From positions 1 to 40,374 of the forward strand of contig CAZKTS010000135.1 in the NCBI GenBank assembly GCA_964555735.1: a stretch of DNA of 40,374 nucleotides, given 5' to 3'. Positions 31,448-38,503 of this stretch are shown here, one piece after another (the stretch's first letter is position 1; the number at the start of each line of letters is the position of its first letter). This stretch comes from CAZKTS01 sp964555735. GTDB lineage: Bacteria; Actinomycetota; Acidimicrobiia; IMCC26256; PALSA-555. Below the pieces are notes generated by a model. The model was not told where the DNA came from. It ran no database searches and saw only the letters and a list, made by a program, of their open reading frames with translations. The translations under genes and the position numbers were made by a program.

Positions 31448-32965
31448 GTGCACGAAGGCCCGGGCATCGCTGCCACCACCGCCGACGGCGAGGAGCGACC
31501 GCCGCCGAAGGTCACGCCGAGCATGCTCCGACGCGCCGACGAGCTCTGCAGCCGTCGACTGCGCGCGGAGTTCCTCGGCGACCCGGGCACCACCGACCGC
31601 GTCAATCGAGCCCGAGTGCGCGAGGCGATCCTCGACGGCGCCCGCGCCTGGCACGACGCCGGGGCGCTCCCGCCTGCCCCGACCTTCCTCGAGCCCGAGG
31701 AGGCCGCGGTCGTCGCCCACGCGCTCGGCTGGTACGTCGAGCTCTTCGGAGACCGCCCCCTCACCTCGATCGAGAGCGTCGTCGAGGAACCGACGCTGCT
31801 CCCCCGCCGCGGCGTGCGGCTCGGCGGGTGGGTCGATCTGTGCGCGGTGCACCCCGACGGCCGCCGAGAGCTCCGCCAGCTCCAGGTGCGCGCGTCGGCG
31901 CCGCCGGAGGACCCGCTCGCCGACGAGGCGGTACGGGCTGCCGTGCTCCGGCTCGTGCAAGAGCGATGGATCGACGCCGACACCCCGCTGCTCGTCACGA
32001 CCGCCGACCTCCTCGTGGGCGCAGTGAGCGAGCGGGTGGTGGCCCCCGCCGAGGTCCCCGCGCTCGCCGCGTGGCTCGACGAGCGCCTCGAAGTGGTGGA
32101 TGCCCGCACCGCAGACGGCGGCGTCGCGCCCGGTCGCGACTGCACGTCGTGCCGCTACGTGCCCCGCTGCCCCGCGCACGACGTCCGCGCGCAGATGATG
32201 TCGCGCTCGGGCGACATGCTCCCCGGCGTCCTGTCGATCTCGCCCACGTCGCTCGAGCTGTGGAACCGCTGCCGACGCGCCTGGCGCAACCAGGTCGTGC
32301 TCAACCTCCCGCGCAGCGACGAGCGCGAGGGCACCAACCATGGGTTGCGCCTCCACGACCTGCTCCGGTTCATCCACGGCTCCGGGTCGTGCCACGACGC
32401 CGGGCACGTCGACGCGGTCCTGCGCGACCACGGCACCGACGCCCGCACGCGCGAGGAGATCGCCCGCCACGTCGAGCGCTGCCCCATCGGCGCGACGAGT
32501 GCGGCGCACGAGACCGAGTGGGTGCGCGCCCACGGCCGGCCACCGATCTTCCTGGCCAGCGCTCGCCTCGACGCGGTCTGGGAGCACGACGGCGTGCTCG
32601 AGGTGCGCGACTACAAGACCGGACGGGTCGCCGAGCACGACATCGCCGAGGACCGGCGAGCGTGGATCCAGGCCTGGGTCACCGCACCCGTCGCGGCCGA
32701 GCGCGGGCTCCGACTGCGCGTGCGCTACGAGTACCTCGCCGCCGAGGTGCCCGACGACCCTGCACCGTGGGAGCCCGGACCCGAGGAGCTGGCCGTCGTC
32801 GAGCAGGAGCTCGTCGACGTGGTGACCGCGATGCGGGCCGAGCGCGACTGGCAGGGCGTGGCCGAGCCCGACGTCTGCACGTGGTGCGCGTTCCGGTCGA
32901 TCTGTCCCGATTCGGCGGCGCGCAGCGAGCCGTCGTGGCCCGCAGTGGTGGCGGTCGGGACCTAG
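31448..32965 (+). CDS. Two-domain PD-(D/E)XK nuclease-like protein with two iron-staple cysteine sets
   Basis: A 505-residue protein that looks like a tandem duplication of the AddB/RecB-type nuclease domain. The C-terminal half has the entry motif SPTSLELWNRC (C275), H303, D375 in ARLDAVW, and RDYK (D388, K390). It ends with CTWCAFRSIC (C477, C480, C486), the four-cysteine iron-sulfur staple. The N-terminal half repeats the plan: TPSMLRRADELC (C34), D130 in GWVDL, and CTSCRYVPRC (C232, C235, C241) with identical CxxCx5C spacing. Its active-site segment reads RQLQV, so the D and K are replaced by glutamines. Processing or repair of DNA ends is the family role. No helicase partner lies nearby. 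GTG start at 31448. Confidence 0.8.
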   Translation: MHEGPGIAATTADGEERPPPKVTPSMLRRADELCSRRLRAEFLGDPGTTDRVNRARVREAILDGARAWHDAGALPPAPTFLEPEEAAVVAHALGWYVELFGDRPLTSIESVVEEPTLLPRRGVRLGGWVDLCAVHPDGRRELRQLQVRASAPPEDPLADEAVRAAVLRLVQERWIDADTPLLVTTADLLVGAVSERVVAPAEVPALAAWLDERLEVVDARTADGGVAPGRDCTSCRYVPRCPAHDVRAQMMSRSGDMLPGVLSISPTSLELWNRCRRAWRNQVVLNLPRSDEREGTNHGLRLHDLLRFIHGSGSCHDAGHVDAVLRDHGTDARTREEIARHVERCPIGATSAAHETEWVRAHGRPPIFLASARLDAVWEHDGVLEVRDYKTGRVAEHDIAEDRRAWIQAWVTAPVAAERGLRLRVRYEYLAAEVPDDPAPWEPGPEELAVVEQELVDVVTAMRAERDWQGVAEPDVCTWCAFRSICPDSAARSEPSWPAVVAVGT

Positions 32966-32968
32966 CGT
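32963..32968 (+). promoter_or_regulatory. -10 hexamer TAGCGT overlapping the upstream stop codon
   Basis: TAGCGT lies six bases before the GTG at 32975; its TAG is the stop codon of the nuclease-like gene. The same hexamer used the same way occurs at 35171-35176. This would give the thiolase-like gene its own leaderless transcript. Confidence 0.45.
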
Positions 32969-32974
32969 TCGGGG

Positions 32975-34537
32975 GTGCCCGCCCCGGCTTCCCGCTCCCG
33001 CGATCGCTCGCCCGCGCCGCTCGCGGCCGTCGACGCCCGGACCCCGGTCATCGTCGGCGTCGGGCAGGCCGAGCAACGCCCCGACGATCCCGCAGCCGGC
33101 CTGGAGCCCATCGACCTGCTCGCGCAGGCCGCCCGCACCGCGCTCGACGATGCGGCGGCGGTGCGCCGGCTCGCGGTCGACACGGTGGGGGTCGTCCAGA
33201 TCATCTCGTGGCCCTACCCGGACCCCGGCGCGCTGCTGGGCCGCCGCCTTGCACTCACCGGCGTGCGCTCGACGGTGGTCACGACCGTCGGCGGCAACAG
33301 CCCCCAGCTGCTGCTCACCGAGCTCGCGGACACGATCGCCCGCGGCGAGGCCGACGTCGTGCTGCTCGGCGGCGCCGAGTGCATGCACAGCCGGTGGGCC
33401 GCGCGCCGAGAGCCGAAGGTGCACCTCCCGTGGACCGTCGCCGCCGACCCGCCGTGTGCGCGCGTGCTCGGCGACGACCGCCCGGGGAGCAGCGAGTACG
33501 AGCTCGTGCACCGCGCCGACGTCCCCATCCACGTGTACCCGCTGCTCGAGACCGCGCTCCGTGGTCGCGCCGGTCGGACGGTGGCCTCGCATCAGCGTCA
33601 CGTGGGTGAGCTCTGGTCCACGTTCGCTGCGGTCGCGGCCGAGAACCCGCACGCGTGGTCGCGCACGCCGTTCACACCCGACCAGATCACCACACCCAGC
33701 CCAGAGAACCGGATGGTCACGTTCCCGTACACCAAGCGCATGTGCGCCAACATGGGTGTCGACCAGGCCGCAGCGCTCGTGCTGTGCTCCTACGAGGCTG
33801 CGGTCGCGGCTGGTGTCCCCGATGACCGCATGGTCTTCCCGCTGAGCGGCGCCGCCGCGCACGAGCACTGGTTCGTCAGCGAGCGCGACGAGCTCGGCGC
33901 CGCGCCGGCGATGGCGATCGCGGGTCGGGCGGCCTGTGCCGCGGCCGGCGTCGACGTCGACGACATCGCCCGCTTCGACCTCTACTCCTGCTTCCCTGCC
34001 GCCGTGCAGCTCGCCATCGACGCGCTCGGCCTGCGCGGTCCCGGGGGCGGCGACCCGCGGCCCCTCACGGTGACCGGCGGCCTCGCGTTCGCGGGCGGGC
34101 CGGCCAACGACTACCCCACGCACGCGATCGCCGCGATGGTCGAGGCGTGTCGGGCGGACCCCGGCTCCGTCGGGTACGTGAGCGCGCTCGGCTGGTACGC
34201 GACCAAGCACTCGATCGGTCTCTACTCGACCACGCCGCCGCGTCAGGGTTTCGTGCGCGTCGACCCCGCCGAGACCCAGGCCGTGGCCGACGCCCTGCCG
34301 CGGCGGGAGGTCGCCGGGCCATGGTCCGGCCGTGCGGTGGTGGACGCGACCGCCGTGATCATGCAGCGCGACGGGGTGCCGGAGATCGGCATCGTGAGCG
34401 CCATCACCCCCGACGGGCGACGGGTGCTCGCCAATGCGCACGAGACTGCCGCGCTTGCGACGATGACGACCGAGGCGTGGGAAGGACGGAGCATCGTGGT
34501 TCGCACCGACGGCGAGCGGAACACCGTCGATGCCTGA
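32975..34537 (+). CDS. Thiolase-like protein lacking the nucleophilic cysteine (TLP1-type)
   Basis: A 520-residue thiolase-fold protein, about 120 residues longer than ordinary thiolases. It begins the fold at TPVIVGVGQAEQ (23-34). Where thiolases have the acylated cysteine in an SG/CxSG-type stretch, this reads VGGNSPQLLL (105-114) with no cysteine. The C-terminal motif region has GGLAFAGGPANDY. About 110 residues follow, matching the extra OB-like domain of 'acetyl-CoA acetyltransferase' annotated TLP1 proteins of mycobacteria, which are reported not to be active thiolases (family knowledge). It may bind acyl-CoA without thiolysis. It lies 9 bases after the nuclease-like gene. Confidence 0.8.
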   Translation: MPAPASRSRDRSPAPLAAVDARTPVIVGVGQAEQRPDDPAAGLEPIDLLAQAARTALDDAAAVRRLAVDTVGVVQIISWPYPDPGALLGRRLALTGVRSTVVTTVGGNSPQLLLTELADTIARGEADVVLLGGAECMHSRWAARREPKVHLPWTVAADPPCARVLGDDRPGSSEYELVHRADVPIHVYPLLETALRGRAGRTVASHQRHVGELWSTFAAVAAENPHAWSRTPFTPDQITTPSPENRMVTFPYTKRMCANMGVDQAAALVLCSYEAAVAAGVPDDRMVFPLSGAAAHEHWFVSERDELGAAPAMAIAGRAACAAAGVDVDDIARFDLYSCFPAAVQLAIDALGLRGPGGGDPRPLTVTGGLAFAGGPANDYPTHAIAAMVEACRADPGSVGYVSALGWYATKHSIGLYSTTPPRQGFVRVDPAETQAVADALPRREVAGPWSGRAVVDATAVIMQRDGVPEIGIVSAITPDGRRVLANAHETAALATMTTEAWEGRSIVVRTDGERNTVDA

Positions 34538-34958
34538 CGGCGTCGCGATCCCGCATCGCCCCAGCCGGGGCCGGGTGCTGTGGTGGGGTTTGACCAAGCG
34601 GTGCCCGCGCTGCGGTGCCGGTCACCTCTTCCGACGGTGGTTCACGATCGTCGACGACTGCCCCCGCTGCGGCCTGCACTTCGAGCGCGAGGAGGGCTAC
34701 TGGGCGGGCGCGCTCGCGGTGAACATCGCCGTCACCGGCGCGCTCTTCGGGGTTGTGTTCATCGCGCTGCTCGCGGTCACGATCCCCGACGTCCCGGTCG
34801 CGCCCCTGCTGGCCGTGCTCGTACCGATCGTGATCGTCGCGCCGATCGTCGGCTACCCGTTCTCCAAGACGATCTGGATGGCCATCGACCATGCGGTCCT
34901 GCACCGGCTCGACCCCACGGCCGGCGCGGGCCCGGATGGACGGGTCAGGCCCCGCTGA
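34530..34958 (+). CDS. DUF983 membrane protein
   Basis: A 142-residue protein with two CxxC knuckles (CPRCGAGHLF at 25-34 and DDCPRCG) forming a zinc-ribbon-like N-terminus. FEREEGYWAGALAVN follows, then two membrane helices (about 61-84 and 90-112). This is the DUF983 pattern. Its function is unknown; homologues occur near cytochrome oxidase or lipid genes in other bacteria. The ATG at 34530 overlaps the thiolase-like stop by eight bases, and the 3' end overlaps the convergent 72-residue gene by 14 bases. Confidence 0.85.
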   Translation: MPDGVAIPHRPSRGRVLWWGLTKRCPRCGAGHLFRRWFTIVDDCPRCGLHFEREEGYWAGALAVNIAVTGALFGVVFIALLAVTIPDVPVAPLLAVLVPIVIVAPIVGYPFSKTIWMAIDHAVLHRLDPTAGAGPDGRVRPR

Positions 34959-35163
34959 GGTCGACGCGCAACGTCAGCACGCCGTCCGCCAGCTCCCACG
35001 TCGCGTCACCGACGATGGCGTAGTCCTGGAAGTCGAGCTGGGCCCGCTCCATGAACTGCTGACGCTCGGGACCCGCGACCGGCGGGACGGGCCGCTCCCG
35101 TACCGCGGCGGCACGCTCGCGAAAGCGCGCCAGCATCGCGTCGACATCGAGATCGTCGGCCAT
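34945..35163 (-). CDS. 72-residue conserved-looking protein of unknown function
   Basis: A short soluble protein, ADDLDVDAMLARFRERAAAV at the N-terminus, then a basic proline-rich middle and a C-terminal pair of strands (YAIVGDATWELADGVLTLRV). I do not recognise the family. Its position directly after prmC suggests a conserved neighbour. The ATG at 35163 is seven bases after a TAGCGT hexamer that includes the prmC stop codon, so it may be leaderless and separately transcribed. The gene is supported by its codon use and by clean spacing to prmC rather than by known similarity. Confidence 0.6.
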   Translation of the reverse strand: MADDLDVDAMLARFRERAAAVRERPVPPVAGPERQQFMERAQLDFQDYAIVGDATWELADGVLTLRVDLSGA

Positions 35164-35170
35164 CGCGGCC

Positions 35171-35176
35171 ACGCTA
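35171..35176 (-). promoter_or_regulatory. -10 hexamer TAGCGT overlapping the prmC stop codon
   Basis: On the minus strand TAGCGT begins with the prmC stop TAG (35174-35176) and lies seven bases before the ATG at 35163. It is the second case in the window of this stop-embedded hexamer. Confidence 0.45.
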
Positions 35177-36094
35177 CCCACCCGAACCGGGCGCCCGCGC
35201 GACGAGCACCCGCTCCCGGCCGGTGAGGTCGTGCTCGATCCTGGCGTCCACCAGGCCGACCGCGGCGGCGCGCGCCACGGCCCACGCCGCCTGGTGCGGT
35301 GCGAGCTCGATGACCAACGTCCCACCCGGCTCGAGCCACGTCGTCGACTCGGCGAGGATCCGCTCGATCGACTCGGTGCCCTCCGGTCCGGCGACGAGCG
35401 CTTCGCGGGGCTCGTGCTCGGCGACCTCGCGCGGCAGCGCGTCGACCTCGTGGGCGGCGACGTAGGGCGGGTTGCTCACGATCAGGCGGAGTCGACCGCG
35501 CAGGCCGTCGTCGAGCGCGGCGAACCAGTCACCCTCGGCGATGCGGACGCGACCACCGATCGCACCGGCCCCCGCGGTGTTGGCGCGCGCGACCGCGAGG
35601 GCGTCGGCACTCGCGTCGACGGCCCAGACCTCGGCGTCGGGGAGCTCGGCCGCCAGCGCGAGCGCGAGCGCACCGGATCCGGTGCCGAGATCGGCGACCA
35701 CGTAGGTGGTGGCACCGGCGTTCCACGGGTCGTGGCGGCCGCGGCGAGCCCCGCTCGTCACGACCGCGTCGATCGCCACCTGCGCGGTGATCTCGGTCTC
35801 GGGTCGCGGGATGAGGACCCGGTGGTCGACCATGAGATCGAGGCCGCGGAACGACCACGCGCCGAGCACGTACTGCAGCGGCTCACCCGCCAGGCGCCGA
35901 TCCACCAGCGCGTCGATCCGGTCCCGGGCCCGGTCGCTCACCAGATCGTCACGAGCGCCGTCGCCGAGCACCTCCTCGACGATCCAGCGTGCCTCGGCGT
36001 CACCGGTCTCGATCCCGGCGCCGCGCAGACGGATCGTGACCTCGCGCACGACGTCGGCTCGCTGGAGTGGGCGCACGGGCGCGCGCTCGCTCAC
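35174..36094 (-). CDS. prmC: Release factor glutamine N5-methyltransferase
   Basis: Class I SAM methyltransferase that methylates the glutamine of the GGQ motif in RF1 and RF2, needed for efficient termination. The 306-residue protein has the N-terminal helical domain ending YVLGAWSFRGLDLMVDHRVLI. RPETE (97-101), the SAM loop DLGTGSGALAL (135-145) and the catalytic NPPY (208-211) follow. The GTG at 36094 overlaps the prfA stop by four bases (GTGA), the common coupling of substrate and enzyme. It ends in TAG, ten bases before the next ATG. Confidence 0.95.
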   Translation of the reverse strand: MSERAPVRPLQRADVVREVTIRLRGAGIETGDAEARWIVEEVLGDGARDDLVSDRARDRIDALVDRRLAGEPLQYVLGAWSFRGLDLMVDHRVLIPRPETEITAQVAIDAVVTSGARRGRHDPWNAGATTYVVADLGTGSGALALALAAELPDAEVWAVDASADALAVARANTAGAGAIGGRVRIAEGDWFAALDDGLRGRLRLIVSNPPYVAAHEVDALPREVAEHEPREALVAGPEGTESIERILAESTTWLEPGGTLVIELAPHQAAWAVARAAAVGLVDARIEHDLTGRERVLVARAPGSGG

Positions 36095-37161
36095 GCCTCG
36101 CCGAGCTGCTCGGCCCGTTCTGCAGCGGCGAGCGCGTCCATGATCGTGTCCAGCGGTTCGCCACCTTGCAGCACCTGGTCGAGGGCGTGGACGGTGACGC
36201 CGACGCGGTGGTCGGTGACCCGGTTCTCCTTGAAGTTGTACGTACGCACCTTCTCGGAGCGGCCGCCGCCCTTGACCTGGTCGCGTCGAGCCGACGAGAG
36301 CGCTTCGTCCTGGCGGTCGCGCTCCGCCTGGAGCAGCCGGGCGCGCAGGATCCGCAGCGCCTTGTCCTTGTTCTGGAGCTGGCTCTTCTCGTCCTGGCAG
36401 GTGACGACGATCCCCGTGGGGAGGTGGGTGATCCGCACCGCGGAGTCGGTGGTGTTGACCGACTGGCCGCCCGGCCCGCTCGAGCGGAAGACATCGATCT
36501 CGAGGTCGTTCGGCGAGACCTCGACGTCGACCTCCTCCGCCTCGGCCAGCGCGGCCACGGTCGCGGCGCTGGTGTGGATGCGCCCCTGGCTCTCCGTCAC
36601 CGGGACCCGCTGCACCCGGTGCGGCCCGGCCTCGTGCTTGAGCCGCGACCACGCGTCCTCGCCCTTCACGACCAGCGTCGCCTCGCGCACGCCACCCATG
36701 TCGGACGGCTGGGTCGAGAGGAGCTCGGTCTTCCAACCGTGCCGCTTGGCGAGCCCTTCGTACATGTGGAGGAGGTCGGCCGCCCAGAGGTTGGCCTCCT
36801 CGCCACCCTCGGCGCCGCGGACCTCGAGGATCACGTTGCGGCCGTCGTTGGGATCGCGTGGGATCAACAGCTCCTTGAGCTGCGCCTCGAGCGCGGCGAG
36901 TGTGGCCTCCTGCTCGTCGACCTCGCCGCGCAGGTACGTGCGCATGTCGTCGTCGGGATCCTGGCCGAGCAGCTCCTTCGCGTCGGCGAGCGCCTGCTCC
37001 GCGTCCGCGTAGGCGCGATAGGCATCGACGATCGGCTTCAGCTCCGCGTGTCGGCGCCCTGCGTCGCGCGCGGCGGCCTGATCGCCCGCCGCGTAGATCT
37101 CGGGCAGGCGCGACTCGAGCTTCTCCAGCTCGGTCTCCAGGTCGGCGAGGTGCTCGAACAC
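36091..37161 (-). CDS. prfA: Peptide chain release factor 1
   Basis: RF1, which recognises UAA and UAG stop codons and triggers peptidyl-tRNA hydrolysis. The protein has 356 residues, the standard length. The codon-reading tripeptide is PVT (187-189) in HRVQRVPVTESQGRIHTS, where RF2 would have SPF. The hydrolysis motif GGQ is at 231-233 in SSGPGGQSVNTTDSAV. The GTG at 37161 lies seven bases after TACCCT, so the mRNA is probably leaderless. prmC follows with a four-base overlap. Confidence 0.97.
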   Translation of the reverse strand: MFEHLADLETELEKLESRLPEIYAAGDQAAARDAGRRHAELKPIVDAYRAYADAEQALADAKELLGQDPDDDMRTYLRGEVDEQEATLAALEAQLKELLIPRDPNDGRNVILEVRGAEGGEEANLWAADLLHMYEGLAKRHGWKTELLSTQPSDMGGVREATLVVKGEDAWSRLKHEAGPHRVQRVPVTESQGRIHTSAATVAALAEAEEVDVEVSPNDLEIDVFRSSGPGGQSVNTTDSAVRITHLPTGIVVTCQDEKSQLQNKDKALRILRARLLQAERDRQDEALSSARRDQVKGGGRSEKVRTYNFKENRVTDHRVGVTVHALDQVLQGGEPLDTIMDALAAAERAEQLGEA

Positions 37162-37168
37162 GACCGCC

Positions 37169-37174
37169 AGGGTA
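37169..37174 (-). promoter_or_regulatory. -10 hexamer TACCCT of prfA
   Basis: TACCCT on the minus strand, seven bases before the prfA GTG, identical in sequence to the hexamer at 31436. No -35 element is visible in the 51-base gap to the DUF1501 gene. Confidence 0.55.
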
Positions 37175-37212
37175 CCGGTCGTCCTCCGTCGTTCTCTTCC
37201 GCGATCCGGCCG

Positions 37213-38493
37213 TCAGTGCTCGCGGAGCACGGCCAGCGGCTCGAACGCCGCACCGAGGACCGGCTCGGTGTCGCGGACGCCGAGCCAGCGGAGCCCGGTC
37301 GCGTAGTGGCGGCGGAAGTCGACGGCTGCGGTCAGGTTCCCGGACGGATCGAGCGCGGTGAGCGACGGCGGTTCGCCGTAGCGCCCGCCGCGCACCCCGG
37401 GACCGACGACGAAGTGGACGTTCGCGGTGCCGTGGTCGGTGCCGCTGCCGTTCTCGGCCGGCCGGCGCCCGAACTCGGAGACGGTCATGAGGATCACGTC
37501 ATCGGCGTGGTCGCCCAGGCCGGTGAACAGGGCGTCGATGCCGTCGTCGAGCTCACCGAGCAGGACCCGCTGCCGATCGAGGATCCCCTGGTGCGTGTCG
37601 AAGTCTCCGATGCCGTTCACGTAGACCACACGCGGCTTCGCGGGCGAGGTGATGAGCTCGGCCGCGAGCGTGAGCGAGTCGACGACGCTGCCGTCGGCGT
37701 AGCCCCGCCGCCCGACCGGCGATGCGTCGTCGGGCACCGGCGCGTCGCCGAGCGCGGCGTGCAACCCGCCGCGCGCATCACCGGTGAGCTCGATGGCGCG
37801 CCGGACCTTGCCGACGACGGTCGAAGCGTCGACGCGGGCAGGAGCGAAGTCGCCCCACGCGTCGAGGAGGCGGTCGGTATCACCCGGGTCGATCCACGCC
37901 GGCAGCGCCGGCTGGAGTCCCGTGGCGTCGGCGATCGTGGTGGCGAACGACGAGCCTCCCAGCAGTGCACGCGACGGCAAGGGGCCGATCCCGATCGCTG
38001 CGAGCGGGTCGTCGAAGCCGACCGTTCCGTCGAGGTACGAGCCGAGCCAGCCGTTGCTGCCCGCGCCGCCCTTGGCGGTCCACCAGATGGCGAACGAGCC
38101 GAAGTGCGACAGGTCGGGATCGGCGTAGCCGATGCCGTCCACGATGGCGACGTCGCCATCCGCGTAGCGGCGCGCGAGCTTGGTCAGGCTCGGGTGCAGG
38201 CCGACCTCGCCGTCGAGGTCCAGGGGATCCGTGATCGCCAGCGTGGGGCGCAGGTCGCGGTAGGCGCCCTCCGCGTGGCGGACGACGGTGTTGAGTCCGT
38301 CGTTGCCGCCACCGAGCTCCACGATCACCAGCGTCCGGCCGCGCGGGTCGCCCAGGTCGCCGGAGCGCAGCGCGGCACCGGCGGCGGGCACGCCGCTGCC
38401 CCACACCGACACCGCGCGCGAGCCGACGGCTACGGCCGCGGCGCCCGCACCGAGATGGCGGAGGAACCGGCGACGGCTCAGCGGCGACGACAT
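37213..38493 (-). CDS. DUF1501 domain protein with Tat signal
   Basis: A 426-residue exported protein. The N-terminus SRRRFLRHLGAGAAAVAVG is a twin-arginine signal. The body belongs to the DUF1501 group of the alkaline-phosphatase/sulfatase fold: LVIVELGGGNDGLNTV, HPSLTKLA, VYVNGIGDFDTHQG and MTVSEFGRRPAENGSGTDHG, with candidate metal ligands in the last two. The function of the family is not established. The ATG at 38493 has a strong GAGGAG six bases upstream, which also overlaps the stop of the DUF1800 gene. The two form an operon of a pair that co-occurs in many genomes. Confidence 0.9.
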   Translation of the reverse strand: MSSPLSRRRFLRHLGAGAAAVAVGSRAVSVWGSGVPAAGAALRSGDLGDPRGRTLVIVELGGGNDGLNTVVRHAEGAYRDLRPTLAITDPLDLDGEVGLHPSLTKLARRYADGDVAIVDGIGYADPDLSHFGSFAIWWTAKGGAGSNGWLGSYLDGTVGFDDPLAAIGIGPLPSRALLGGSSFATTIADATGLQPALPAWIDPGDTDRLLDAWGDFAPARVDASTVVGKVRRAIELTGDARGGLHAALGDAPVPDDASPVGRRGYADGSVVDSLTLAAELITSPAKPRVVYVNGIGDFDTHQGILDRQRVLLGELDDGIDALFTGLGDHADDVILMTVSEFGRRPAENGSGTDHGTANVHFVVGPGVRGGRYGEPPSLTALDPSGNLTAAVDFRRHYATGLRWLGVRDTEPVLGAAFEPLAVLREH

Positions 38494-38503
38494 CGGCTGC
38501 TCC

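Noticed and set aside
30023..34597. Minus-strand open frame of 1524 codons
   Set aside because: Antisense to the nuclease-like and thiolase-like genes and out of frame with DUF4012; no family motif, composition bias only.
31448..34958. Anti-phage defence operon (nuclease plus neighbours)
   Set aside because: The neighbours are a thiolase-like and a DUF983 protein; no helicase, sensor or toxin-like partner is present, so a defence role is not supported.
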